From: Topomyia yanbarensis
Taxonomy: Eukaryota > Arthropoda > Insecta > Diptera > Culicidae
Length of the DNA stretch: 64,000 nucleotides
Direction: 5' to 3'
NCBI RefSeq assembly: GCF_030247195.1
Contig: NC_080671.1
Location: 198,968,125 to 199,032,124 of the forward strand
Every line of letters begins with the position of its first letter. Within the stretch, counting starts at the first letter, position 1. The notes beneath the pieces were generated by a model. The model searched no databases, was not told the DNA's origin, and saw only the letters and a list, made by a program, of their open reading frames with translations. A program made the translations under genes and the position numbers. This document shows positions 11,930 to 24,589 of the stretch, in pieces.

Positions 11930-14880
11930 TTGCTGGAAATAAATGATAAAAGTATAGTAAAGACCCGTTTTTATCAGCCTCCTGGTGTATTTACGGCTGA
12001 TGAAGGGTAGACATTGAATACCTTACCTCATTACCTATAATCGGGTCGTCCAATTCAAATTTCAATTTTATTTTGCATGTTTCACATCTATAACATCAAA
12101 TAGATTTGCTCAATCAAGGATTTACTCGAATATTGTTAGGTGTGTCTACTAGCAACCATCAATCGGATTTTCAAGAATATAATGCATAATGTACATAAAC
12201 CATATTACAGAAATAATTTAAAAAATATGATGTGCATATTCCATTTAATGCGTATTTAACGAAGATATTGAATATAAAATGAATATAATATATTGTAAGG
12301 AATATAATGAATATAATATAATGTAGGCAATGTAATGCATTTAAAGGCTATAGCATGACATTGACGAATATAATAAATACAATACAAATATTAAAAACCA
12401 TGTAATGCGTATAATGTATTACGATCATTAGAATGAAAATGATTAATAACATAGTGTATCAGACGCCCTACCCGTGTCGAACAAATCTGGGCAGTGTTGC
12501 TGAAATCAACATTTACAATGAATGTAATTATATAATATCATGTAATAAAAATGACGAGTATAATATAAAAGAAGTTGATTGAATTAAATAACATATACAA
12601 TGCATATTATAGCACATAACCACAGAGAACAGAACGTCCATCTCGAGCGTAAAAGTTGTATAAGATTCAACGGCCCATCCAAGAATTAGGGATATCTCAC
12701 CCAGCTGCGCTGCTGTCGCCATGTCGCTTAGTGGGTGGCTTCAACTGAACTCACGTCTGATCGCATAGACATTTCAAAATGGACGACACAATCATACTCC
12801 CAGTTGGAGCACGTCAGCATGATGACGCCAGTGTTTCAACAGATATTTGTTCAACTGTTTGTAGTATTTGGAACTTATTTGTTCGAACATGGATGTTTGT
12901 TCTCTGTGATACTACGAACAAAAGGGATTCTGAATATCTCGCATTGCAGAGCTTGGACCAAGACCATCGCAAAAACCAGTCGGAAGCCTACATGTTGAAT
13001 TTAATATCCAACACAACGTGCACCTGGTCATATCCTCACGATAGAAAAACGATAATGTGCATCATTTTAGCTGAAAACCGAACAATGGTCGCTGGCTGGA
13101 CCTAATATGGATAAATAATTTGAATGACAGCTGTATAATAGTACAAGCATACAATAAAAATAAATTATATTATATAATGAAATAAACCAAAAAAGTGTTT
13201 GATGTAACAAATTTATACGATTATCACTGTAACTCGTGTTATTCACCGGTTGGGCATAGTTTCTTACAATTTAATCGTATATATTCTGTGTTTCAACGTT
13301 ATAGGCACGAATTGCTTAGAGATTAACAAAAACTTAAACATCAAATGAGAAACTACGTAATAAATGTATATTTTGATTCACAGTAATGCGCAAAGAAAAC
13401 ATGTAAGACCCACTTAGCATTCAGCAAACGAATTACAATACAAGGTGCTACGCCTACATCACACCTAATTCAACATATTTTCCAAAGTGTGATTGTTCCG
13501 TTACAGTTTATTCGAGGTTTCATCGTAGGACCAAATATTATCTTCAAAAGTCGGAAGAAGAAGACAGATAGACAGATTGAATTGTTCAGAAGGAAAGTGA
13601 GTGAGGCAAACGCTTCGAAACTGCTTCCTGAAAACGATAGCAAAACTGTCTATGCCTGACAGTCACCTATATCGTAGCGCTCAGTCAATTGTTGCTATCG
13701 GCCGCTTTATCTCCACATTCATCTATACAGTAATAACCCGAACCTAATGCAACTCACAACACACACACCGCCACATGAAAATATGCCAAAACCGCACAAA
13801 AACTTCGACTTGATACCCATACAACCACGACATTAAGTGCTCATGGCAAGCTATCCCACTCTCTTGCTCTGCTAATACATATAACACCGCAAAAAAAACG
13901 AATCCCAAGAATACATTCACTATATATGGATCATCGTGCAGCGTATCTACTGTGTGCGCGTGTGTGAGTCTAATTTTCTTTGGCTCACGTCCCCGTGATA
14001 ACCATAAATGTTTCTGAAAACAATCGAAATAACTGACATATGAGAAGAACAATACTCCCTTTAACAGCCTCCACCATTCATGAGATTAAAATAGCTGCGT
14101 AGCTCCAGCCAAGAGCGCTAGTGGTATTATCTCTGTCGAGCTATTTCTTCGGTCTGCACAAACTTTGATGTGTTCACACACACATACTGCTTCCTTTCAC
14201 AAAGATTCACCGATCGCGTGCCCAAAAGCTTTATATGGAACACAATTTTCTACACGTAAGCTTCAATGATCCAATGCCAAAATATGTATGCGAAAACAGA
14301 TACCACTTTAAATTGCCTTATTCACATCTTCCAAAACACTGCACTGTGAGCCACTAAGTAATTCACCCAGTACTGGATAAACGAAAAATAAAAGTTCAAC
14401 CAGGAGCAAAAACAAGCGTGACCATTGCGCACGGCTCTTTCGATCGAACTGGGTACCAACATGTCATCTTGGTGACATTTTTCTTGTTGCTAATTATTAA
14501 AACGTGTTATAACTCTGTAGTGTAAACATTGTATTATTAAACCAATTCTGCAGCGTTTTATGTTATATAGGTGTTTTATGTGGTAATAGGACTGACATAA
14601 TTATATCTTCAGTACAGCGGTTTGTTTCATAATTTAAAACAGATTTATTTTAAAATTTAAATTAGTATCCCCAACCGTTCTATTTGTTGTATACTTTAAA
14701 ACGCAATTAGAACTGTGTTTTAAATACATAGGGTAGGACAGATATTCTGACTGGATAAACTGGGAAAACAATTTTAAGTCCAGTAACGCTTAAGACATGG
14801 CTTGAATTTGAATCGAAAATTAGAATTAAAATTAGAGAAATTAGAAAACAAAAAGTTCTGCTGGGAATGTGATTGTTTCC
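11930..14880. other. Unassigned sequence; degenerate ATATAATG repeat at 12180-12450
   Basis: At 12180-12450 there is a degenerate simple repeat built on AATATAATG / ATGAATATA. Overlapping plus-strand frames at 12735-13105 and a minus-strand frame at 13744-14052 have no recognised domain or splice pattern. A short motif, ATCTTGGTGACATTTTTCTT, occurs at both 7450 and 14466 in the same orientation. I see no supported gene. Confidence 0.4.
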
Positions 14881-14894
14881 GATGCAATTACACC

Positions 14895-15005
14895 CAGATT
14901 TTTCACGCAGGGGATACAGGCCGTGTAAATGAAAACCGCGTAAATTTAAAAAAAACGCGTTAATGAAAACCGCGTAAATTTCAAAATCCGCGTAAAAAAA
15001 CCTGA
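14895..15005. repeat. Short CGCGTAAAT tandem motif cluster
   Basis: The phrases CCGTGTAAATGAAAACC, CGCGTAAATTTAAAA, CGCGTTAATGAAAACCGCG and CGTAAATTTCAAAATCCGCG follow one another, a decayed tandem repeat of roughly 20-30 bp units. Non-coding. Confidence 0.55.
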
Positions 15006-15324
15006 ATGTACTCTCCTATATAAAATACTACGCTGCTGAACAGTGCAATAACTACAGAAGCACGTTGTCAGATGCCTTACTGATAAAAAACATATAACCG
15101 AAATATGAAACATGAAAACCAATAGGCTCTTTACCCTACGCAGCTACAAAGCGCCGTAAACATGGTTTAACAAGTTACAACGCACACGCATGCATAAAAA
15201 TAAATATATTTTTTCAAACGCAACACTCTTAAGCAGCACACACCGTATTGAACTAAATCCAAACCACCCCGCCCACCCACTTTGCAAATCATTCTGTGAC
15301 ACAGTGCTGGTACCCGAAAAATCC

Positions 15325-15660
15325 GCACACGGCCACCGCTGCCGAAAATGCATAGCGTCTACCGCTTACTGTAGTGCCCAGACGCTGCAGCCATGATCTT
15401 ACCCGTTCGACATAAGAACAAAAACTGATTCAAACGGGTACGCGTCACCTCTATTTATAAACTAACCGTATATGGTTTAGTCACTTAGGTGCGAGTGTGT
15501 GCAAATGCCAACGTTACCGAAAATCGATAGCGCTTATTGCATCGCCCGGAGACGACGTTGCTCGTGTGGGATAAGAGCAACAACTGATTTAAACGGACAT
15601 GCGTTGCTTCTATTTATGACTTTTCGTGTTTCATTGAGCAACTAAGCTGCCCTCTCTTGA
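15325..15660. repeat. Imperfect tandem duplication of about 180 bp
   Basis: 15325-15470 and 15515-15645 share a series of matching blocks in the same order: CCGAAAAT(G/C)(C/G)ATAGCG, a GC-rich centre, AACTGATT(C/T)AAACGG, GCGT(C/T)(A/G)C and CTCTATTTAT-like text. The TATTTAT segments resemble TATA boxes but no downstream gene is evident. Confidence 0.45.
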
Positions 15661-16619
15661 CGGCTGTGTCTGAGAAATCTGCCTCACGAATGGTATTCTT
15701 CCCGTTTTTTGTGAACTTTTTAATTTTACCAATTTCCAAAAGTCTACTTTTATTGGGGAGATATTAAATTATTACCAATATTTAAGTTAGGTGTTTCTGA
15801 ATCGGTTGGTGTATGAATGATTAAAATCAATCTAGTAATATCGGAGTTATAAGCGTGCAAACCTTACATAGTGTTTAATGTCAAAAATATGGGAACAGTT
15901 TGTAGAAGTTTATTTAGATACTTACTTGAAAATTTTCATATAAAATCTAAAAAAACTGTTTGCGTCCATACATTTTACTCATTGGTTTCCACCAAGAAAA
16001 GTTGAAACTCTTTCTCTCACAACTCTTTGTTTCACTCGTTTTGACAGCAGATTCCCTGCTCATCGCATTCGGAATGTTTTCTTTTAGAATTTAAGCGCAA
16101 ATGTAACAACCGATTCATTCAGGATGGGTTGTTACCTTCGGTTGGAATTCCATCATAAATCAGCCCATATTCCAAATCTCATTACGAATGTAATTTACTG
16201 GGATGAGGATATTTTATGGTACGGACATCTATGTGTCGTCATAAAGAAGCTCTAGTTTCATGTATATTGCCGCAAGATGTTTAAAATATGGAAAAGCGCA
16301 CCCTATCATATAACGTAAGCAGAAACGACATAAACTATTCAATTAATAACAATATATGAGAAATCACGCTTTCTCTTTCATCGTTGTTCCTCCACAAAAT
16401 GCGAATGCTTTTATCACCTCAGTACCAGTTAAGTACATCAAAATGAAGTTTGTTTGTATTCGATAAGTTTCATTTCGAGTTAACAACATTGGCTCCTAGT
16501 GATGTGAACGTTGCTTAAAGCGCGTTCGCTGTCATTTTTGGCAACTATCCGAGCCAGGAAGCCAGCTTATGTTGGCTTCACTCATTTTCAAAGAGACGTC
16601 AAAACATTCACCCTCTTGA

Positions 16620-16802
16620 TATGATGACACTTAAAATTTATTAGCGATAGTAATCGATCTTGCCATAGAGTGGCACACTTAATTTTCAAGTGTTATTTTA
16701 TCAAAGGGCAAGTGGAAAGTTTTTGAGTTTTCAGTGTGGCCTGACACTTAAATTTTATGTGTCGAATCTTTTCGAAGAAAAGTGTCCATTATTTACAGTG
16801 TA
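16620..16802. repeat. Partial copy of the ACAGTGTAT repeat terminus
   Basis: This matches the right-hand half of the 6000-6254 block: GACACTTAAAATTTA, CACACTTAATTTTCAAGTGT, CAGTGTGGC, ACTTAAATTTTATGTGTCGA, and an ATTATTTACAGTGTAT end. The left half is missing. Confidence 0.6.
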
Positions 16803-16936
16803 TCTTCTATTGTGGCGATGTACAGCACATTGTGTGTGCTCTCGGCGTATGTATTGTTTGATACCGTGCGGTGCTAATTTATTTTGCAATTTAACTTCGA
16901 GCCACGGCTGGCAAAATCTGACAGTAGGGTAAGACC

Positions 16937-17625
16937 GTCTAATGTGACCCGATGCGCATGGACAATCACAACATATATTTCACTGTACTCACGACCTAGG
17001 TTTTACGTGGACATGATGGCGGGAGACGGTGATTCCTGTTGCTACTGCTGACACCACGTGCGATCACCCTTGATCGAACTGGACTGACGACGATGGCCTT
17101 CACCGCCGATTCGTGGAACTTACGCAGACGGGGTATTGCCGTCGAAACTTCCGGTCGTCACCGGAAAGTGTAGATTGCTGTTGATGTTGCACTTGCTGTT
17201 CTCGAGCGGTCCTGCGCAATTTGACGGACGCTGCCTTCTTTTGACCACGTGTACCGCCGGGATCACCATGAGCCGAATCGTGGGGTCAAGAGCGGTCGCT
17301 AACAAAGATGTGTGATGTGTCGGACTTTCGACGGCTGCCACGAACCTTAACTTCTCTAACGGCGAACACACTAGAATCGCCAAGCTTATTATCGCTATAC
17401 TACCAATGCTTTTCACACTAAACACATCACGGCGCGAACAAAATAGAACCACTCTTGCTTCTTCAACTGAAACGATCAAACTCGTTTATTGGGTTCTGGG
17501 AATCCTCAGAATAACCGCGATTTGGAGATTTTCGTCAGCAGATCTGACGCAATTTCCACGAAGTGGACAATAGCGACATTTCTAACATCATATTGATCAT
17601 CCCTAACTTCCCCAGTTTCATGACC
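16937..17625 (-). mobile_element. Possible LTR-retrotransposon remnant or solo LTR
   Basis: This block is more GC-rich than its surroundings. On the minus strand it starts near TGTTAGGGATGATCAATATG, contains an AATAAA at about 17490 and then a 119-codon open stretch (17120-17479) without an ATG start or recognised domain. A TGTTAG start, a polyadenylation signal and a following open stretch are what a BEL- or copia-type LTR would give, but no second LTR, primer site or pol gene is present. It could be an unrelated repeat. Confidence 0.3.
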
Positions 17626-17879
17626 GCATCTCATTTCTGTGGACGGCTTCTATCATGCTCATGGTGCTAGCTTATCGTGCTAACTCGTTGTGCTGGCTCT
17701 TCAAATCCTACAGCACGAGCGGTGTCAGTGCTTATTGCTTTCCGTTCGTTCAAAGCGGCCGCTCATCTCGTGTTAAGGCTCTCGTGCTGTGCTTCATGCA
17801 TCCCTGGTTATGAGTGGATACAAGTCATATATAAACACTTGGATGATTTTACGAATAATGAAAAAAGTAGAAGATGCAG

Positions 17880-17965
17880 CAACCAGATTTGAACTCACGT
17901 CCTTTCGCATCGTAACACTGACTATAAGCATTGCTCTATCTTTGCACATGCGAACAGAGCGTTAA
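17880..17965 (-). repeat. tRNA-like (SINE head) sequence
   Basis: Read on the minus strand, a tRNA-like A-box region (ATAGAGCAATGCTTATAGTC) is followed about 35 bases on by a B-box-like GAGTTCAAATC. The stems do not pair as a functional tRNA, so this is more likely a tRNA-derived SINE or pseudo-tRNA. Confidence 0.35.
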
Positions 17966-18666
17966 AACTCGTACAATCAGCACATCCGCAATTCGATGAT
18001 GTCTCTTGTGCAATGAATAAGCCATTAAACTGCGTTTGATGATGTTAGTGAGAAATGAATAATAAGTAGACAGTAAATAAAAACTCGCCATGTGTTGCTA
18101 TAACAACCAGCATAGGCACGTGAATGTGGTAGCAATCCTTTGACAGTGTGTTGGAGAAACGTGTGTAGGTATAGCAAGAGATGAAGTGATTTTATATGCT
18201 TGCAACAATTGCAAGCGGCTTTCACTGCAAAATGGCAAGCGATGCTAACATTATTTGCAAGTGATTGTCGCTTGCAATTATTGTAAGACATTTTTGTTAT
18301 GAGTGTTGAGAGTGAGTATACATTACAATTATGATTGCGGCGGTATCTGTGACCTGGACCAGAGGGATTCAAGCGAAGACGCAATGAAAAAGTGGGTTTG
18401 GCTTAGAAGAGAAAAACCAGAACAAATAAAGCTTTTTTCTCGGCATCCCAGGACACCAGGACTGTCAAGTCAAAATCAGGATATGTCCTGGGAAATCAGA
18501 ACGTATGGGGATCCTAGCATTCGGGTCTTATTTAGCAAAATAGTGAATCAAATCAACACTAGTTAAATCATACTTTCTTACAATAAAATATTTTTAATTC
18601 TAAAAGATAGTAACAGAAATAACGGTCTACATGGTGAAATTCATACAGTTTATGCACTAAAGGATA

Positions 18667-19997
18667 TTAGTCAAAAGCTTCTGGATGCATTCGTTGCAAT
18701 CTATTCTCCAACTCGATATAAAATGCAATATAGGTGAAAGTGGAAACAATTGCCTGTTGACAATAAATGCAGACAAAAATCATTGCATAAAACATTATAC
18801 ATTGGTGAGTACAGATAGTTTACCGATGCTATTGAGTAGTAATTCACGACGATACACTCCATGGCCGAAATAACTATGCGACTGTGCCTTGCTTGTAAAA
18901 TGAAGCAATTTATCTGAAATATGATTTCGTAAAACTAATTTCTTCAACGTCAAAAAGCATACTTACTAATTCATTTATATAATCATCTTCCAGGTATTTA
19001 GGGAGACCTAAATTTTCAAATTTAGCCCGAATTAGTTTATCGGTATGGCTCAATTGTTCGCAAGATCTGACGAAAACAAGTAAAGATATTAGATGGCTGG
19101 TTATGAGTACAAGCTGATCTGCAACAAAATGAACAATTTAAATCTACGACAACCTGCTAAGGAAATGGGATATCCGTATAACGTACAAATAACCAGAGGC
19201 CATTTTTGATATTTTGCGATAGATTGTACCATCCAGAAGGAATCAATCAATAGTTGAAGGTTCCATCGAATGATGATCAGTAGCAATGATAACCCGAATT
19301 GTGCATTCAAGTATTCCGACAAACGGTACAAATCGCGATATAATTTCATCACGGAATGAAGCTTTCGTCTCGCCACCAATGAACAATTTAATAAAACGGA
19401 ATCCGTAGTCAATACATCCACAATTGTTTTCAGTTCGCCCAAATACAAGTGCAGAAGTTGTACATAGAATACGATTTGAAACTGACGAATTTCAACCAAT
19501 TGCTGCACCATACAAAGCTGCACTCGCCCTATAACCCACAACCTCCGTGGGACCAAAGAATACATTCCCCAAATGGTGAGCAGGGAAAACAAGGCAATTT
19601 GCGATGCAAGTGTCGTTACCGTAAAGGCATAATATTTCATGAAGTAATGTATTGACTGAACTAGAATGTTATTATGAACCAGCTCCTGCATTTGGCTGTG
19701 AATTCTTCCGAAAGAGATCCAAATTTCACTGAATCGATGGCGATTCCACCACGATTCTCCGAGAAAGAGGATGAATGAAGTTAAATAGAATAAACCTTGT
19801 GTAACATCATTCGGTAGTCCATCTATCTTGCTCATGTTGGAATAGTTTGGTATGTAGATTAATATGATTATCAAAGCAATGAAAACTAAGTTCCGTGGTA
19901 GAACCCATCGGGAGAGTCGACTACTGGGGCTGTAGTCGTAGCCAAAAAAGTTATAAAGATTAACAAAACATGAAAATGTTCTCCGATACTGTTCCAT
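18667..19997 (-). CDS. Gustatory receptor, four exons, complete
   Basis: This is a seven-helix insect chemoreceptor of the gustatory receptor (Gr, 7tm_7) family. Such proteins act as ligand-gated cation channels in the plasma membrane of taste neurons. Minus-strand exons: 19997-19187, 19118-18967, 18913-18824, 18753-18667 (stop TAA). All introns start GT and end AG (68, 53, 70 bp; donors GTACGT, GTAAGT, GTAAAC; acceptors TTGCAG, TTTCAG, CAACAG). Phases fit exactly and give 379 aa. The start is the first ATG after an upstream in-frame TAA. Hydrophobic helices are visible at about residues 30-50, 65-80, 120-145, 235-255 and 270-290. The last exon holds the diagnostic final helix with TYIAFYIEL, a variant of the TYhhhhhQF signature. 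No frameshift or stop was found, so it looks functional. The ligand and orthologue are unknown. A Tc1 relic begins about 95 bp upstream. Confidence 0.85.
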
Positions 19998-20559
19998 TAG
20001 CAAAGTATGCTGCACTGTGAATGCTGTGTGGAATTAATGTAAGCAGGCAATAGAAGACAAATCGGTCCTGCCTTGATTGATGACCCAGTGTTACAGTGAC
20101 ACAATTTCATATTCGTACACCTCTAGTGTATATGTTTAATATTGTTTCATAAATGTTTGCGCTATTTAATATAGATATTGTTTTGTAAATGTGGTAGTAC
20201 AATCATCATCTGTCATTTTCTTATCATGTGTAATCTAAACCGTGCAAGTTTCCGTACACTACACATAAAAAATCATTCCTTAGTGTGGAAATGGCAAAAT
20301 TTCATATTCGTACACTTTTGAAAAGTCAATTTATTTGTAATTTAAGACGTGTTATTTCTTTATTTTTTTGTTTTACTTAGAAAAATAGATTTTATGACTA
20401 CTGAAAAGTGTTTATTGGCACAATTTCCTCTACACTAGTTTAAGAAATTCCCTCAAATTAACATAATGGTTAAAAAAGTAAACTAACTGCCATTATGGAA
20501 CGGAAACTAATTATTACTTATCAAAATGAAGCTTAATCACTTCATGAAATCTTTGAAAT

Positions 20560-20722
20560 TGTTAAAAGGTTGCGTCCAACTATCTGAAATGTCGTTAAAA
20601 ATTTTGATGTGGCGAAACGTAGAGCAGATATTTAAAAAAAAGTTGACTGTAAAAAATTAACGATGAGGGATAAACGATTTTTAATTAGAAAAATTTGAGA
20701 AAATCGAGTAATTAATGTTATA
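20560..20722 (+). pseudogene. Tc1-family transposase remnant (HTH region)
   Basis: In shifting plus-strand frames one can read a helix-turn-helix-like stretch around S-L-K-L-L-K and S-E-M-S, then M-R-D-K-R-F-L-I-R-K-I and, after a stop, E-N-R-V-I-N-V. This matches the usual Tc1 pattern R-D-x-R-x-L-x-R-x-I-x-x-N-P-R. Frameshifts and stops make it non-functional. The sequence breaks off at the MITE. Confidence 0.55.
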
Positions 20723-21021
20723 TAGGGTTTCACCATACTAAGGAGGGCGCCTCACTGATTCATTAATTACTCGGCCTACAAACAATGGAATGCGTACAAA
20801 TTGCCATCAACAGCTTTGCTTCGTTGTTAAGTACCAAGATAAGATACATGCACTGAAAACAGTGAAATTCTCGTGTTTGAGCGAAACGTAAACACGAATC
20901 GAGTGCCCCTATTGTTGCGCTACCATTTGACTCAATGCGTTAAACAAAGATGGCAGACACCAATGGCTTCAAATGGGTAGCGTGATAATAGAAACATAGC
21001 GATAATGGGCTCATCACCCTA
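20723..21021 (-). mobile_element. 300-bp MITE, copy 1 (TAGGGT termini)
   Basis: It begins TAGGGTTTCACCATACTAAG and ends ATGGGCTCATCACCCTA, so the outermost TAGGGT is inverted. A related copy lies at 52542-52865 in opposite orientation. Shared blocks include AGTGAAATTCTC(G/T)TGTTTGAGC, CATTTGACTCAATGCGTT and ACAAAGATGGCAGACAC. It is inserted inside the Tc1 relic. Non-coding. Confidence 0.75.
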
Positions 21022-21657
21022 CATGGTGAATAAATTGAATCATAGCATTTAAGTAAGAAATGGTGAATATTGGAAATACGATCAGGAGAAGAACCATAAG
21101 GCGTGCAAAAAACGTTTAGAGTAAATTTATAATTGTTTAAATGTTATGGATTCTCTACAGCGGACCCCGTTTATTAACTGATTTGAGAAATAAATTGGAG
21201 TATTTGGATAAAAGTGCGAAACTTTCCGGATTATAATGAGAATGATCTTAGAAACTACTATTTAGAAGAATGGGAAAAAATTTAAGTTGAATGCAGACAA
21301 AAACTAGTGGTCAGCATTCCAATTCGATTGAAAACTGTAATTACAAACAAAAGCTAGCATATTGAATATTTATTATAGAAATTTCAATTGATTTTTAAAA
21401 AAATATGTGTACTGTACGAATATGAGATTGAGTGTATTTTTGACTATCTTCAGAATTATGATTATTTTTGAAAAATGAGCGTTTTTGTAGTACAAAGATA
21501 ATTACTGTATCTTCCCTATGCTGTCTAGTACATAAACAAAATGTCTCGTTAACTAATTTTTACTTGTAAAATGCATATAAGCATTCCGCATAGTGGTGTA
21601 CGAAAATGAGATTGTGTCAGTGTATTCTATTACTATTTCAATGTGACAAACATTAGC

Positions 21658-24131
21658 CCCTCGGCATGATACTGTACCTTGATGTGGTCCGGGGGCTTTT
21701 CCACCAAAGCAGTATTACAGTGATTATATCACATAAACTTGGGATTCGATTATTTTCTTTTTAGTTAAGCTACATTGTGATCAATTTTAGTACTTAACTT
21801 GGCGACCTTTATTATCCACTGCCATGGTCAAATAATATACAATGTGGGTTTAGGGCCCAATTCTCTCTGCAGGCACCTCATTCCAAACGTACAAACGTGG
21901 CCTACGCGATAACACAAACCTGGTCACAAATACGAACGCCCGCGATCTCGCCAATATTCAAACACCCCGATTGATTAGGTGAACGTTGGAACCTAAGAAC
22001 TCAAGCTCGCGCAATCATGAATCGGTCACGTCCGGAAGTCTCCGCCCTTGATCATAGCAGCCCAAATTCATGCCTTTAGTTGGACCAATAGAAATAAAAA
22101 CTAGACAAGACGTCCATGTGCGATCGTTGAAGAATACGCGAACATGCGAATGGCCACACGCTTATAAAAATAATGTGTCCACGCGAAGTTACATACTAGC
22201 ACACACGACAAAAACGTCCACATACAAACGCTCGAGTCCTTCTCGATCATCCACGCACGACTACACACACGATCTCGTAAAAAGTATAACACCCTGGTGA
22301 CTAAGTGAATGATTTAGCACTTATAAATTAACAATCCCGGTCTCGAGAGTGAACCTCCCAATGCCCGTGTTCGCGCGAAACTACATAAAAATCGAATGCA
22401 AAGTCACATACACGCGACAAAAAAAAATACCAAAATGCTTGAGTCCTTCGCGACCATCCACGCAACCTATAATCGTGCTCTTCCAGACATTATAACATCC
22501 CGGTGATAATATGAACGTCTCGGCACTTGTAATCACTCAAACGCAGTCTCAAGCGTGAACCTACAGTCCCCCGCACTCGCGCATTCATGAATCGTTCGCG
22601 TCCGGAAGTCTCAATCAATTAGCTCTACAGTTCCAGTAGGACAACTCTCGAAAAAATCGGCATATTATTAATACTCAATAACAATACTAACTCTTCTCTT
22701 TATTTTATTTTTTTTATTTATTTTCGGTCTCATGCGTTATTTTCTTGTGATGACCTTTTTGAGCTCATACATCTAAGAAGAGCAACATTGCTGCCAACAA
22801 TGATTCTTCTCTGCCATCGGACGTCGCCAGGTTTTAGAACAATGGATATGTATTCTCATAGTCGATGGTATCAGATAAGTAGGAACGATCAACAAACTGC
22901 AAGTAGTATATTAAACATTTCTTGTTTTGAAGTATAAAATATTCGTATTAAAATATTATTTACAGGCTCCACACATATCTCAACACACACAAATACACAA
23001 ATGCTTGACAGGTGACTGGGCCAAGTGCATTCACTCGTAGGATCTATCATTTCGATGATCGCCTCGATTCTACGAAACCAGTGCACAAGTAAACTGACAT
23101 AAGCTAGTCTCATCTGGTGAATGCATGTAACCTGGAAACCCCAGACACGACAGGACTAGACGGACAGACTGGACTCGACGGGGCCTGGTTCAGAGTTTTT
23201 GAGCATTGTTCAATGCACGGTTATTGACCTAAAAAAAGAAACATTCGGCATGTTATTTTTCCTTTTATTACTGTATCTTGAGTTGGGTTTATACTGATAT
23301 TCACTAGCACAGTCAATAGCATATTCTCCCATATACATTCACATCCAAAACGTGCAAACGCCCCTAACTTTCACGATAGCACAAACCTGGTCAAAAACGC
23401 GAACTTACATTACAATTTCAATCATCCACACACACCTACGCTCGCAATTTCGCCAACACCCCTTTACTTAAGTGAACTTTTCAGCACCTATAACTTTACA
23501 ACCGCGGTCTCAATCATTAACCCACCACTCGCGCGATCATAGACCGGCTACGTTCGGAATTCTCTACTCTCGATCAGCCTAGACTCATGGCTTCAGTTGG
23601 ACCGATCGGGAATGATGCTCATATTCACAAGACAACACGTTTCTCTACCATACACTGAAAATTAATTATTAGATTCACGGTCCGCGCGCGATCGTTCGAG
23701 AATACACGTGAATGTGCGAATGGCAACACGGATCTAAAACCGGATTTATGCACGCAAAGTTGGAGACACGCTGGCATTCATATGCTCGAGCCTTTAGCGA
23801 TCACACTATTACACAATTAGTAAACGCCCACGCTAACCCAGACAGATATGCACTCCTGGACTCGAACGCTAAAAACCACACCTTCCACGCATACACCACC
23901 CAGGACTGAACATTAGATTCATACATACAAAGCAACAAGTAATAATTACAGGTATTCGTCTGGCAACCGGGGGAAGTACATCTCAAACGCAGAACTTATC
24001 ATTTCAATGATGGCCTTGGATCTGCGTTGCCTGTGTTCAAGGCACCATAGCTTTGTCCGTCAGGTCAAGGATGTATGAAACCCGCTAGCCACCACCCTCG
24101 GCCCTAGCTGCCCATAAAGGGATAAAAAAAA
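21658..24131. mobile_element. 2.5-kb non-coding unit with 17-bp target duplication and A-tail
   Basis: ATGTGACAAACATTAGC stands at 21641-21657 and again at 24132-24148. The unit starts CCCTCGGCATGATACTGTAC and ends GGGATAAAAAAAA. A long direct duplication plus a 3' A-run is the mark of target-primed reverse transcription, so this looks like a LINE-mobilised or LINE-derived element. Internally it holds two diverged modules (21870-23160 and 23340-24110) sharing ACAAACCTGGTCA, GGTC(G/A)CGTCCGGAAGTCTC-like text and CTATCATTTCGATGAT. They are rich in CACACGA, CGCGA and ACGCAC phrases. No long reading frame is present, and the family is not recognised. Confidence 0.65.
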
Positions 24132-24589
24132 ATGTGACAAACATTAGCGTGGCTCCATTAGTGTTCGGTGCAGTAAAAACGCTTATAATCCACCTAACAG
24201 TGTGGTGAGGCATTTATTATAACTCTTATCACTTTTCGGATATTATATCTATTGAGAACATTTACAACATGATGTTCAGCGTGGAACAACATCAGTGCGA
24301 GAAATCTCAAAGGCTTAAAGGTAATGCGTTTACTCATATTTTCAACGCGATTGAGAACCAAGAACTGAAATTGTACCGTTGGATGTCACGAAGGAATGTC
24401 TAGGACATGCGTGAATACTTCAAACTTCATTTCGATATCGACTTTTTCGAAAAATAACCTCACAGTGAGCAACTTATTTCGAATACCGTTGAACCAATCG
24501 ATCTTAAATTTTCCAGTATAATCTCTGATTTGAACCATTACTACGGAACCTAATGCCAAAAGAACAAATTAAAAATCTCTCAAAACCCG

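Larger units (their letters stand above)
20092..21624. mobile_element. Decayed Tc1-like transposon
   Basis: The left end TACAGTGACACAATTTCATA and the reverse complement of the right end (TACACTGACACAATCTCATT) form inverted repeats of about 30 bp with three mismatches, each beginning on TA. A second inverted copy of TTTCATATTCGTACA lies inside both ends (20300 and 21415), as in Tc1 elements with subterminal sites. Between 20560 and 20720 the plus strand still reads like the Tc1 transposase DNA-binding region. The segment R-D-K-R-F-L-I-R-K-I is followed by a stop. A MITE (20723-21021) interrupts it, and no DDE catalytic part is seen. Confidence 0.75.

Noticed and set aside
7450..14485. ATCTTGGTGACATTTTTCTT at 7450 and 14466 as borders of one element
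   Set aside because: Both are in the same orientation and 7 kb apart with a complete hAT element between. No inverted partner or target duplication was found.
17120..17479. 119-codon minus-strand frame as a host gene
   Set aside because: It starts without ATG and lies in a block that looks like an LTR-type repeat. No domain is recognised.
18025..18566. Extra exons of the gustatory receptor beyond 18667
   Set aside because: The TAA at 18667-18669 follows the canonical last-helix exon, and the total length already fits the family.
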